Assembly (NCBI RefSeq): GCF_030867095.1
Contig: NC_081826.1
Coordinates: 57,859,501-57,923,500 of the forward strand
Direction: 5' to 3'
DNA: 64,000 bases
Origin: Alligator mississippiensis
Lineage: Eukaryota; Chordata; Crocodylia; Alligatoridae
Shown here piece after piece: positions 24,413-36,120 of the stretch; the stretch's first letter is position 1, and each line of letters starts with the position of its first letter. The notes under the pieces are model-generated. The model saw only the letters and a program-made list of their open reading frames with translations, was not told the DNA's origin and ran no database searches. The position numbers and the translations under genes were made by a program.

Positions 24413-25271
24413 AATTGTTGCACTTCACATTTGTGCTTAACGTTTCAATTGACTGTTATCCCAGCGTCTGATAGTCTTAATATTTGGTCTCATTTTTGCT
24501 AATTCTTTGACCATCAGGTACTTTTAAAACTTCAGTGAATTATACTAGTTGCAACAATATCATAATATCATCCTTGTTATAGTTAGTGGTAGTAATGTTT
24601 ACTACTCTTTAAATTGAATATATACAAAGTTCTTTTCTTGGGAATAAACTTTCAATTTCAGTTATAACCAAGGGCTGTTTTTCACTAGAACAGCAGATTT
24701 CTTTTGTTTTCTACAGATTTCAGCTTTATAGAGTTTATAATAAAGGCAACTACATTTTTTTGTTTCATGAAACTCATCTTACTGTATTGGCAAATTATTC
24801 TGCTTACATTGGAATATACTTATTTACCTTTACTACTCACATTAAGAAGGCTATTTTTGCTGTGTACACAAAGTTTGCAGTTTTGATTATACTTTTATTG
24901 AGCCTGCCAAAAACAAAATCTAAATTAAATTAGATTGCTTACATATATAAATAAAAAAAGGAAGCACTGCCTACAGGGAAAGAAATAATTGCAGAAAACA
25001 TAGTCTAACACTTAAGTAGCCTCAAGGTATTCAGTGTGCTAACATTCATGATGCTTTCAAAAGACTCCAAAGTAGGATGGATGATCTTTCAGACAAGGCA
25101 AAAAACTACAGCAAGAGTGGTGACTAATATAGAATTTTTTTAAAGATGAGAACAGTGAATTCACATTAAAACTGACCATGAAATGTCTTTGCTGCTTTTC
25201 CAAATATTTGAGTGAGAAAAGTTTTTCTGTAAGAACAACTGTGGAAAGTTAAAGTAAGATGACTATACACT
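24413..25271. other. AT-rich stretch without a recognised feature
   Basis: No gene or repeat family recognised by eye. Confidence 0.4.
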
Positions 25272-25753
25272 TAGCACGCATCCAGACAAGCATGCTCATA
25301 CATTTCCCCAAGGACAATAGCAGCGGCACATAGTTATACCACTGTTGTTGTCCCTGGGGAGCACCCCAAGATGTACACACTGGTGTGCGGCAAATTGCCC
25401 AGGATGGGGAGAGGAATCTTGGGCCAGCAGCTGGGTTGGTCCCAGCAGCCTTACCTGGGATACTAGGGGCCTCCTGGGGCTCCAGTAGTGCTGATCCAGG
25501 CATGTAGAGCCTGGTTAGCAGCCAGAGTGTGGCCAGGCTCCAGTTTTGAGTAGAGCACACTGCCACCATGTGCACCACCCCACTTTTTCTGGCACAGGTT
25601 TTCCTGACACCAGGATCTCCCAAAGTCAAAAAAACCCCCACCGCCAAATCACGCATGTATGGGCATTCCCCAGGGACAAATAGCAGAGACACAACTATGT
25701 GCTGCTGCTATTTGTCCCGAGAAACACGCATGTGCGGTTGTCTGGACACGCCC
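25272..25753. mobile_element. MITE with long imperfect terminal inverted repeats
   Basis: Left arm words GCATCCAGACAAGCATG, GGACAATAGCAGCGGCACAT and AGTTATAC are mirrored on the reverse strand of the right arm as GTGTCCAGACAACCGCACAT, GGACAAATAGCAGCAGCACA and AGTTGTG. The arms are about 75 bp each; inside them a further inverted pair surrounds GTTGTTGTCCCTGGGGA and TCCCCAGGGACAAATAG. Target duplication is not certain. Confidence 0.55.
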
Positions 25754-27690
25754 ATTGATATCAATAGGAAGGTTCCCATTAACTTCAATTGGAGTCAGTT
25801 TTGTCCACAGGAAACTAAAGATACTGTCTCCTGTGGGGAGAAACCTTGGAAATTATCCTAACATCTGTGGTGGGAGAGCTCCTGAAAAAAACATTTTAAC
25901 TAAATATTGCCAACTTGGAGTGAAACAGAGGAGACCTTAACAAATTAACTTGACAGAATTCTCTGAAGACATTGATGCTGCAATATATAAGGAAAATTCA
26001 GTGGGTTGTTGTATACATTATTTTCTGAAGATATTTGACAAGGCTGTACATTGATGGGAAGGGAAATAAAATACTGGAAAGAAAACTTTCAGAGCAACAG
26101 GTAATATGTAAACTTTAAAGAATATTTTTTCATGTTGGAACTTTTATAAATCAGATCTTTGTCATGGACAAAATACACAGTGTATAAGTCAGAGGATGGT
26201 GGGAGAGAGTATCTTAAATCTCTTCCCTGCTCTGGCTTTAAATTTCTTCCATTTTACCTCACAGCTTCAAGGGATATTCTAGGATTGTTATAGTCTATTG
26301 TGGAACAGCTTAACAGAAATTAGAGAAAGAAGATTATTTTCTTCAATATTAATTCTTAGAAAGTCCTCAGATACTCTGGTGATGGGAACCATATAGGTTC
26401 ATATATAGATGAATCAGAGACAGCATAGCCGTCCAATATTGCAAAAACACAGTTATTTGTACCTGTACATTTACTCAAATTCTGATAATCTATTTAAATC
26501 AGTGTTTAGAATCACACCCAAACATACCTCTATTCACATAGTTATCTAAAGAATAACAATTCTCACACACACATCCATATCCATTTAAATTGATACTGTG
26601 ATACACACTGGGGTGCATTTGCACTGTCAGGGTTGTCATTCAGCCCCAGCTTTCTGCTATGGGACCACTGAGAACAAGCTGAAATGTGCCAGCTTCTTGG
26701 GCTAGGGCACCTCAACTCAATCCACTCACCCAGGTCATGCCAGCTCTTAGCAGAAGAGATTTTGTCAACTTGAAGAATAACACCCCTTTTGTCTGGCACG
26801 TGCTAGAAATTTTAAGTTCCCTCCTCTGCAGAAGAGGTTTGCCTGACAGCCAAATGTTCTGAAATCACACTTACTGCTGACGGTCAGTAAATTATAAGGA
26901 ATGGCAAAAAGATTTATGATAAAAACAAGAGAAAGCATAAGAATAAGTAACCCTATGTTAAAGACAGAGAAATGAAAAACAAGCAGAAAAAAGAATACTA
27001 TTTGATCTTACCCCTGCATCTGCCCCCCAAAATGCAACAGCTGTTTCTGATCAAGCCAAAGTCCCTGCTAGACTGTTGGTTTGTGTTGCATGGCTCAGCT
27101 ACTGTTGGACTGAAGTGGCTGAGCTGAACACTTTAATTTGGAAATCTATAGACAAAGGCCTTGGTAGCTCTTAAGCACCCGTTCTTATCTGTCCATTTAC
27201 ATTTCTCTATTAGATTCTTGGGAAGCCTATACTATGCACATAACTTCCTGCCCCAGGTATATGTTTGACTAGACAGGCATCTTCCCTTATCCAGTTATAA
27301 CCAGACATAAGGATTATTAATCCTTTGTCAGAGACAGTTACGGTTTCCCTTATTTTCTGTAACTATATCAAATATCATTTTTGAATAGCCTGTTTCAGGG
27401 TGTCAGCCTTACTACAGGCCTCTCCCTTGTGGAATTCCAATCCTTACTGTCTGTTTGTTGATGGACCTGGGCTCCATAAACACCTTTTTGACTTTCTGCA
27501 TGTAAGTGGGCCATCTTAGATGCAAAGTCTCAGTGATTACTCCTGGGACTAGAAAAAAAAAAGAGACACATCTCAGTTACTCATTACCCTATTACCCAAT
27601 CCTGACTAGAATATAACAAATACTGTATTTCATGGAAATATAAGAATAATATCACTTAAGTAAATCTAAACAATTCAGCATTAACTACTC
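25754..27690. other. Stretch without a recognised feature
   Basis: Unique-looking AT-rich sequence. No gene, RNA gene or repeat family recognised. Confidence 0.4.
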
Positions 27691-28026
27691 ATAAGGCATG
27701 TCTACATGTGGACATTTAATGCACGTTAGCCTGATTTAAGGTGCATTAAAGGTGTAAGTCTACATGTGCATGCCCTTAATGCACCTTAAACATGATGATT
27801 TTAGGCTAATCCTGCCTAAATTTGATATCTGCATAAAGCAAGTATCAAATTTAGGCATGATTAGTTGAAGTACATTAACGCACATGTAGACATCTTAATG
27901 CATATTAACATAGGGCCTTCAGTGCTGGGTCTGCCCAGCCACTAGGGGGCTGGCCACAGTGCAGCCCCAGGGCTCCTGACTGGCCACCTCTCCTGCTCCA
28001 GGGCTGGGCTGCTTTCTGGGAGGCTA

Positions 28027-29072
28027 TGGATTCATAGATTCATAGATTTTAGAGTTGGAAGGGACCACAATGGATCATCGTGTCTGAACCCCTGCCCCTG
28101 GCAGGAAAGAGGACCGAGGTCAGATGACCCCAACCAGGTGACTATCTAGCTTCCTCTGCCTCCGAGCTGCTGAGAAGGACACTCCCTAACCTACAGGTGT
28201 GCTGGGGGTTCCTCCTTCCCAGGTGGAGTACCTTACATTTATCTTTATTAAATTGCATCCTATTTCTCTCTGCCCATTGATCCAACCTGTCCAGAACAGC
28301 CTGAATCTGCTCCCTGCCCTCTGGTGTACTAACTTTGCCCCATAACTTGATATCATCAGTGAACATGGAGAGGGTGCTCTCCAAGCCCTTGTCCAAATCA
28401 CTGATGAAGATATTGAATAATATCGGACCGAGGACTGAACCCTGCGGGACCCCACTGCCCACCTCCCTCCAGGCCGAGAAGGAACCATCCACCACCACTC
28501 TCTGGGTGCGGTCCCTAAGCCAGTTGGCCACCCACCTGACCCTGTAGGTATCCACTCCACAGTCTGCTAGCTTCCCAATGAGAATAGGGTGCGAAACTGT
28601 GTCGAAGGCCTTCCTAAAGTCCAGGAAGATGACATCAGCCTAGGCTCCCGCATCCAGGCAGTACGTGACCTGGTCACAGAAGGCTACAAGGTTTGTCAGG
28701 CAGGATCTACCTGTGACAAATCCATGCTGGTTTCCCCTCAGCATCGTTTCCCCTGCTGGGCCTGCACAAATGTGTTCTTTGATTATTTTCTCTAGCATTT
28801 TCCCAGGAATAGAGGTAAGACTGACTGATCTAAAGTTACCCAACTCATCCCTTCTCCCTTTCTTGAAAATGGGCACCACATTGGCCTTTCTCCAATCCTC
28901 AGGGACCTGGCCGGAGCACCACAAGTGCTCAATCAGCTGTGCCAGTGGCTCAGCTATGACACTGGCCAATTCTTTCAGCAGCTGTGGATGGAGGTCATCT
29001 AGGCCTGCTGACTTGTACCCATCCAGCTCCTCCAGGAGCTCCTTAACTATTTCAGAACTAACCGTAGGTGGC
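28027..29072 (-). mobile_element. CR1 LINE copy with internal deletion, nested in the Harbinger-like element
   Basis: The 3' end (read on +) is ATTCATAGATTCATAGATTT, the CR1 octamer tail, followed by the UTR signature GGAAGGGACCACAATGGATC. Coding similarity resumes abruptly near 28150 in mid-RT, so the C-terminal third of the RT has been deleted. Two frames carry the rest: 28142-28555 (SGVPQGSVLGPILFNIFISD, DDIKLWGKVSTPE) and 28640-28969 (EDWRKANVVPIFKKGRRDE, NQHGFVTGRSCLTNLVAF). The catalytic box reads FTDD where active copies have FADD. The 5' end is truncated near 29072. It differs in sequence from the 1-1189 and 5107 copies, so it is another, older subfamily. Confidence 0.85.
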
Positions 29073-29585
29073 TATAAAAGCCTCCAGCTATTTTGTGCCT
29101 TGGAGCACACAACACAGAGAGCTTGGAGGAGCCAGTGCTCTCTGCAGGAGCCCAATAGGCGCCATGTGCCCCACTAGACAGGACCAAGGCAGCCTCTGCC
29201 CATCCTGTCCCCTAGCTGGAGCTGCTCCTTGGACACAGGTGAGTGTTGGAAAGGGCTGCAGCCTGCTGTGTCTCTTGCCGAGCCCTGAGATTCCTCCCAG
29301 GGCTGCTAGCCCTGCTCTCTATGGCAGCAGGGCCAGAACCTGCTCTCTACTCCTGCTCAACCCCAGCTCTTTCTCTTTTCAGGCACTGTGTTGAAGCATC
29401 TCTGCGGCATGACCCCCTGTCCCTGGCTATGCTTCTGTCTGGGTGCTGCTGGCAACTCTCCAGGGCCAACATCACAGGGACAGCTGTGTGGGGGCCCAGA
29501 TAGCTGGCATGGGGAGCATGTACAGAACATCACCCCTGTCATGCCCTGGCCCTGCCCAGATGCCCACACCCGTCTGAGCACCTGG

Positions 29586-29765
29586 GGCCCGCACTGGATG
29601 TAAGAGAAAGTGAGTGACCTCATGGCATTCTGGGGCGGGGCTGACATCCAGATGCAGTTCACGTGGGCTGGGTGCTTGAACACCCATATTTATGAGGCTA
29701 TTTCAGCTGGGATGCATGCAAGAGGCCACTCCCAGATGGTGTGGCAGTACTGTGTGAAGGTGTGA
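29586..29765 (+). pseudogene. Myb/SANT-like DNA-binding domain remnant (Harbinger accessory protein)
   Basis: This + frame translates as GPHWM, a stop at 29601-29603, then EKVSDLMAFWGGADIQMQF, NTHIYEAISAGMHARGHSQM and VWQYCVKV before the next stop. The pattern of a first Trp, a second Trp in a W-G-x-x-D-I-Q helix, then IYExIS, RGH and a third W-Q-(C) helix is that of the Myb/SANT-like DNA-binding domain found in Harbinger accessory proteins and in ZSCAN20/29-type host proteins. Such proteins in active Harbingers help carry the nuclease to the nucleus. The stop and the lack of a long open frame say this copy is dead. It is about 60 residues, close to one full domain. Confidence 0.6.
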
Positions 29766-30477
29766 CAGTATTGTGGTCTTTCAGGCACGGCAGGTGGCCA
29801 TGTCTGGTCATGCCCAGACCAGACATGGAGTTGGCCATGACCAACTTCAGTAGCCAGTCTGGTCATGCCCAGAAGACAATGCTCTTCATGTAAGAGCTAA
29901 CCCACATTTTGGTGCCCCAGGAATGAGGCTGCACCCCTGCAAGTGCCACCAGTAGGGGTGGCCTGCCCTCATGCACACCCTTCCCTGATGCCTCCAGTGA
30001 TGTCATCAAAGTGGGGAGGCCTTGGGCCTTCAGTGTTCCACCCCATCAACCTCCCTAACTGCTGTATCCATTGGCAGCTTGGGGAGCCCTGCCTAGCAGC
30101 TGCCTCTCTCTTGGCTCAGGCCCACACCCTGCCATGAGCAGCAGCCGGCCATGTCACTGCTGCCTACTAGCAGTGGCAGCCCTTCCATGGGGGGAGACCT
30201 CTGGCTGGGTACTGCCCTGCCACTCACCATAGGTCATGTACACCAGGTGCAGCCAGATGCCATCACTGATGGGGAGCCCCACACTGAGGCACCAGCATCA
30301 CAGGCCCTGGACACATGGTAAGTCCTGCACTGGGAGAGGGACCTCCCAGTCCCTGGCTCTGCCCCTGCCCCTGGCTCCTGCCCTCACTCCCTGCCTGGCC
30401 TGCCCACATTCCTCTGGCCTCAGGTCCCCCCTTCACCCCCCCCCCAGCACACAGAGAGGCAGGACATAGTTCAAAAC

Positions 30478-30483
30478 TTTATT
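30478..30483 (-). terminator. Poly(A) signal of the minus-strand transposon ORF
   Basis: TTTATT on +, AATAAA on -, 41 bases past the stop at 30524. The very short 3' UTR is typical of compact DNA-transposon genes. Confidence 0.45.
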
Positions 30484-30523
30484 GAACATTCTGTGTCCCT
30501 ACTGCTGGGTAGGCACTGACCTT

Positions 30524-30690
30524 TCACATCCCAAGGAAGACATGAATGTTGGCAGAGATATTGTTCTTGGCAGCTGGGGGCAGGGATGTGTAGCGCTGTG
30601 ACAGGTAGCCCTCCAGGTGGCAGCAGAGGTTGCAGGGCTGCTTGGGCTTGCCCTCTGCACCATCAAAGCTCAGAGTCCAAAATCAGGAGT
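30524..30690 (-). pseudogene. 3' end of an unrecognised transposon ORF
   Basis: One minus-strand frame reads LSFDGAEGKPKQPCNLCCHL, then EGYLSQRYTSLPPAAKNNIS and ANIHVFLGM before a TGA at 30524-30526. The amino-acid make-up is protein-like, and the stop is followed after about 40 bp by an AATAAA (30478-30483). I do not recognise the family. Position and orientation make it the likely second gene of the Harbinger-like element, running toward the Myb-like remnant. Upstream the frame is broken. Confidence 0.35.
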
Positions 30691-31221
30691 GCAGGTGTTC
30701 CTGAGAAACCAGCAGGATCAGCAGCAGCAGAGTGTAGTGGCTTGGGCAACTCTCCGCCTGCACAAATGGCTCATCAGAAATAACCCAGGGAACATACAGC
30801 ATGGGCAGGATCAGGGCACAGCAGCGGTGGGGGGGGGGGCGGGCATCCCCAGGGCACTTCCCTAAAGAGGGCCCCTGTGGAAAGGGTTGGGGCACATGAT
30901 ATCGGTGTCTCTGCCATGCTGCTGTTCTGACACAAGAAGCATCGGCCCAGAGGTCACAATGTTGAGGGTGTGCTTTCAAGATCACTGCCAAGGGCTGGCA
31001 GCTGGCTCTGGCTTCAATATGGTTGCCAAGTGCTGGTAGCCAGAGGCTGGAACTCCTCCCAGGTGGCCATAAGGACACATGGCAGGGCTGGACTGACCTG
31101 GGATGAAAGTTAATCCCAAATCTCACTACGTGTAGACATATGCCAAAAAATGCTTAATGTGCATTATCTTAATGTGCATTAAATATAAGCCCACTTAAAT
31201 TCACAGGTAAACATGCCCATA

Positions 31222-31869
31222 GATACCATACCCTATATCAGAAGAACCATTCAGGAATGCATGCATTCACAAATTTCAGAGGTGCATAATCTGCCTTGTG
31301 GATATTTAAAAGTTAGTGTTATATATAGGAGGATTTTTGATTTTGCAATTTCATTCATAGTCATGGGATACAGTCTAGGTTCTGCCTAATAATAGCAGAA
31401 AGCATATCTGTGTGACCAATTTAAATAAGTCCTTGTTTCGTTCCCTATAAATATTCATTAGATATGAGGAGAAAATCAGAGCACTCTCCAGGGAGGAGGA
31501 ATGATGTTGGGGCTAGAAAAAGATCATCTGGCACTGACTAAAACAGCAGTCCTTACATCCATAAAAAAGAATTCTAATTATCTTGTGTGAGATTGTGCTA
31601 TACATCAGGCCTTTTACATTCTCTTTTATTTTTCCATTCTTAAGTCAAATCCTGCTCTGTGCTACTATGCTACTGGACAGTGAGCTGGGAACTCTGGGTA
31701 TATGCAGTCCTTCCCTACAGAGTGGGGTGTATGCAATCCTTCCCTTACTTCGTGTAGTCCTGTTCCTGCAGTAGTACCTACAATTCCTGGTCTGAATGAA
31801 GCAAATCCAGTTCTTTATCAGTTCCTTCCCAAAAATAGCTCCAGAAGATGTCCTCAGAGAGTTTTACTC
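31222..31869. other. Stretch without a recognised feature
   Basis: No gene or repeat family recognised between the Harbinger-like element and the next MITE. Confidence 0.4.
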
Positions 31870-31872
31870 ATA

Positions 31873-32390
31873 GGCTATGGACAAAAATGACACATAAACT
31901 GGTATAAGTGATCAGAAACCAGTTAAAATCTGTAACACAACACAAGTTCAGCACATATAAACCACTTTCAAAGTGGCCAAAACTGGTTTAAGTTAAACCT
32001 GGAAGGATGTAGACTGAACTGATTTAATTTAAATCAGTTTATCGAACTTCTGTCCCAGATCCCCTCCAGATTCAAGTTAACTTACAGTCCTTCAGCACCT
32101 CAGGATGCTTTTTACCTTCCCAGCAAACCCCCTTGCACAGGGTGGGTGGGCTAACTTTGTCCCAAGCTGTCTGCTCCAGTGGGGCTGAGAGGTGTACTCT
32201 AGCACCTGCACCCCCCCCTGCCCCCCGCCCTAGTTTCTGGCCTGGCCCACTTCAGTCATGTGGCTGCATTTTTTGGAATCAAAAGTGAATGTCTGTTCAC
32301 TTGCTTATCAATTCAATCTGTACAATTTAGACTAACCTGCAAAGATTGAATCAATTCAGTCATGGGTTTTTTCACTGTTTGTACTTAGCC
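31873..32390. mobile_element. MITE with 3 bp ATA duplication
   Basis: The left end GGCTATGGACAAAAATGACA and the reverse complement of the right end, GGCTAAGTACAAACAGTGA, match well. Flanking ATA is present at 31870-31872 and 32391-32393. At 518 bp and non-coding, with subterminal AACTGGTTTAAGTTAAACC and TTTAAATCAGTTTA words, it fits a PIF/Harbinger-type MITE. Confidence 0.5.
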
Positions 32391-32655
32391 ATAGTGCTCA
32401 AAAGGAATGCCCCAAAAATATTTATGTAGAAATCATTTGTTCTACTGGTAGCCTTTTTTTTTTAATTACTTATATGACCTATGTAAAGATACTCTTGTTC
32501 TTTTTTTATTTCCTATATTCCCACATTGCATGAAAGAAGATGAGGCATGCACCCCTAATGACTGCTATGCATGACCAGGAACCAGACTATGGACAGTGAG
32601 AACATTTAAATAAATTAAATCTCTTATTCTGGAAGCCAGATCTGTCGGTCTATGC

Positions 32656-33398
32656 CAGGGGTGGGCAATTATTTCAGGTGGAGGGCTGCTTAATGAGTTT
32701 TGGTGAGCTGTCGAGGACTGCATGGGTAGTCCTGCTCCTTGACAGTTGCCTCACCCCTTGCCACCATTTTGGGATTGGAAGTTCCACCCTCTAACCTCTG
32801 ACCTTTGCCACTGGAAGTCCTTCCCATTGACCCCCAGAAATGCTCCTTTTGGGAGGGGGGGTTGCCACCTTGGAACCAGAAAAAAAAAATCATACTAAAT
32901 AAAAATATCACATTAAAAGTCAAACACCTACTATAACATATTTTAATTTTATTACAAAATATATTTATATGCAGCCCTGGGAGGAAAGGCACTTGGCTCC
33001 AGCATGTTGGGCTTCCCTCCATGCCCTCTAGGGCAGGGGCTGCATATATATGGCAGGGAGCACCAGCAACTCCCAACTGCAGCCCTACTCTTGCTGCTTT
33101 CCTACCTGCTGTCCGGAGCCAGCAGGAGACTGGGTAAGCTAAGCAGGTCTCAGGGGCTCTGGCAGCAGTAGCCTTGCATGGAAGCTGCACGCTGGCTGGC
33201 CAGGCCCTTCCATCCACAAGAGTGGGAGCCAGGCAATAGGGTACATTTTGGGGACTACATGTACACGTGGGCCCCTTGCTCCCATCCTCGTGGGTGGAAG
33301 GACTAGGCACAGCAAAATTTGTTGGAGAGCCCTGTGGGCTGGATGAAAGTGGTTGGCGGGCTGCTTGTGGCCCACGAGCCATATTTTGCCTGCTCCTG
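32656..33398. mobile_element. Non-autonomous hAT, 743 bp
   Basis: Left terminus CAGGGGTGGGCAATTATTTC; the right terminus GCCATATTTTGCCTGCTCCTG reverse-complements to CAGGAGCAGGCAAAATATGG. Flanking octamers GTCTATGC (32648-32655) and GCCTACGC (33399-33406) agree at 6 of 8, both differences being C/T transitions. The left 250 bp and the middle AT-rich part are shared with the element at 45089-47231. ORFs inside are shadows of GC-rich DNA. Confidence 0.75.
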
Positions 33399-33406
33399 GC
33401 CTACGC

Positions 33407-34031
33407 ACAATTCATAGTGATATAATGATGAAGGGCCATTCAGTAAATGCTTCGCTCAAGATTCAACATTGCCTATATACCAGTTACAGTGCACCTAATC
33501 ATGTACTCTATGTTGTTAAAGTGCCATGAAGGTCTCCAGGGAACTGTGGAAATGTTGGCTAAAGGGGCTGTGGTATGGCCCTCTAAGTTGGGGGTAGTGT
33601 CAGGGGTTGGTAGCTCACCCATGTCAAAAATTTCATTTACACTCTACAAGAGAAGAAAAAAGATGGAAACAATGGTTTGAAGGTTTTTGAAGTTGGAACA
33701 GGCAATGATGCATAAACCATAAAGTGAAGGTGATGATGATTATGACAAAAGGTTAAAAAAAAATCAAATTAATCTTTGGCAGTGAAGCGTGGGCTCAACT
33801 AGTAGTCTATGATTTATAGAAGACAGAAGCAATAAATCTTAGGGAAAGTTTCTTCAAAGAGGCTTTGTCATTATTTATTTTCTGTTTATTTTTAAAAATC
33901 CAGCGGCCAGATCTTCAGAAAATATCTTTTAAGTCAGTAGAAGTAGGCTGATTTCTATCGGCTGAGTCTGACTTCATTTCATGAAAAATCACTGTGGCAG
34001 AATGTTTGTGTTATTTCTCTTGACTATTAGG
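33407..34031. other. Stretch without a recognised feature
   Basis: AT-rich, no gene or repeat family recognised. Confidence 0.4.
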
Positions 34032-34629
34032 TGTGACCTGTTTTCCCAGTTTTATTTGTACTGCTGCATGCGTGAGCTGAGAGGGTTAAGTTAGAGTGGT
34101 GCTAGAAGCTGGCCTGGGCAGAAAACAAAACAAGGACTAGGAAATAAGAGAGCTTCCCTTATACACCTTCAAAGCAGTCAGGAGAACAATGGGCCCTTAC
34201 AAGGAAATGCTGCTTCCAGGTGCCAACAAACTTAACAGGTTTTGTTTTTGCCAAGACTAAAACACCAAAAGATCCTGAGGGTTATAAAGGTGTTCCTGCT
34301 GGAGAGGGATAGGGTTAGCTACAGCCAACTGGCATTGGGACTGGCTGAGGGCTGGAGTCAGCAGCAAGCAAATGGTAACTGTTCTTCTCAAGACTGGACA
34401 ACACCAAGGTTAAACCATGCCCATTTTGAGGCTCCAGATAAATGCCAGGTGTGGATAAGACATTATGCATGTGGCTCCTTTTGTTCTCCTTACAATCATT
34501 TTTCAGAGTGCTCTGCAGTTACGGGCAAAATAAATTATATTTAGTTTTGAAGCTGTTTCTTCAGTGTTTCTGTGTCACTACTCATGTATCTACAGTGTCC
34601 AGGAAATCCATTTCACTTGCTAGGTAACA
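34032..34629 (+). mobile_element. Solo-LTR-like fossil
   Basis: It begins TGTGACC and ends GGTAACA, near-perfect inverted LTR termini. A TATAAA lies near 34284 and an AATAAA near 34528, in the order expected of U3, R and U5 on +. No internal viral gene adjoins it and no target duplication is clear, which suggests an old solo LTR. Family not assigned. Confidence 0.42.
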
Positions 34630-35612
34630 GGCCAGTGTAACTCAGAGATCCAGTCAGAGACTGGCTGAATCATGCCTCAAAAAGAATTGGGGGCATGGGA
34701 CTGCTACTAAGAAAATGTGCTCTTAGAAAAATAGGGAAAGGTCACAGAAGGAGCAGCTTATGGGACCAGCACAATCACAGTCATTGTTTTCAAATTAAAA
34801 TGAAAGGCAGATTCCCTGGTGGGAATATAGAAAACAGTGAAATAAATATGGTATATTAAAAAGATACTTTATATATAGAGATATTTTAAATCTAATTATC
34901 ACACTTCTTTTCTAGAATATTTTTCCATTCTCATTTATACTTCTGTGATCCATGCCAGTTCCCTAAATGATTCTACCACAATGTATGTCTAGCATAATTT
35001 GCTCTACCAAGAGGTATCCAATAAAACAAAGAGGATTTTCTTACATCAGTTCATTTTTCATATTTGTGTCACTTTGTACCTGATAAATCTAACTTAGAAA
35101 AATCAGCTTTTTGTGAAGTTTTATCTTTCCTCTTAGTATAAAAACTATCTATTTTAATGTGCCTCTTTCGTAATGCTTTTGGAACACATCTTCAGTTGAA
35201 ATAAATTGGTATAAACTGGGTTTAGTTAAGTGAGGCAAGGAACAGAACCCTTCTGGCCGATGCTCATTTCAAATATCAGAATGAAATGCAACTCACAACA
35301 GATTGTTCCAGTGTTCACAATACATGTTCTTTGTCAGACTTGTTAACCTTTTCTTCCATGGTGTTCTGATACACCATTGTGTGCAGCCGGAGTGAAGTAT
35401 GGGAATGTGACTAGATTCCTCAATCAGGTGACGTTAAATTCTGAGTTTTCATTTTGTTAAAAAATAAAAGGTTTCCAGTTCCTCTTTGTTGAAGAGAAAA
35501 AATTGAATATATGATTGTAACAACATTAGAAGGGACAACCTCCAGCAGAGGAAGGAGCAGCATCAATGGGGTTCAGGGATTAAATTGGCTGGCCAGAAGC
35601 CACTACTATTTT
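34630..35612. other. Stretch without a recognised feature
   Basis: AT-rich unique-looking DNA; no gene recognised. Confidence 0.4.
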
Positions 35613-36120
35613 TGTCCCTCCCAACTAGACAGTTGGTCCAGGAAAAGATACCACCCATGAAAATCCTTCAGTTTGAGTCTCACAGACATCATTTGAGACC
35701 TATGACTAAAATTTTAAATCATATCACAATACCCCTACCAACATGACTAAAGTACAACAGTATTATTCTACACTCGCATATTGAGCAACCAAGAAAATGA
35801 CAGCTGATATGGAGCATCCTGCTCCAACAGTTGATTGTTTTCCCTTCATTTTCCCCAATTTCACATACATATGAGAAAACATGAGAATTTAATGTAACTC
35901 AAAGGTCATCAGCTTTGGGCTTTACCTCTATTTTTATTTATATTATAGAAGTGCCTAGTGGGTCCAGACACAGATCATGTAGTAGATAGTCTCTAGCAAC
36001 ATATTTTTCTAATACATTATAGTGTCCTCTATTATAAATTGATCACAGGCAATTTTTGTATTCCTTGGTTATGTTAGGCATCAGCATGTATTTTTGCCCT
36101 CCTTATTTTTGCCTGACCTC
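35613..36120 (+). repeat. Direct duplication, copy 1
   Basis: About 500 bp matching 38133-38740 in the same orientation. Shared blocks in order include GTCCCTCCCAACTAGACAGT (GTCCCTCCCTACTATACAGT in copy 2), TCTCACAGACATCATTTG, TATGACTAAAATTT, GTACAACAGTAT, CAACAGTTGATT, AATGTAACTCAA and GAAGTGCCTAGTGG. Divergence is clearly old. It is either a local segmental duplication or two copies of a family I do not recognise. Confidence 0.75.

Larger units (their letters stand above)
27694..31218. mobile_element. PIF/Harbinger-like DNA transposon, 3.5 kb, with nested CR1
   Basis: The left terminus AGGCATGTCTACATGTG and the reverse complement of the right terminus, GGGCATGTTTACCTGTG, match at 14 of 17 positions. 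A 3 bp duplication ATA flanks both ends (27691-27693, 31219-31221), the length expected for PIF/Harbinger. Subterminal parts repeat TTAATGTGCATTA-like words. The interior carries a Myb/SANT-like coding remnant on + (29586-29765) and the 3' end of a second ORF on - (30524 upward) with its own poly(A) signal. Two converging genes fit Harbinger organisation. A DDE nuclease was not recognised. A CR1 (28027-29072) lies inside. Confidence 0.55.
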
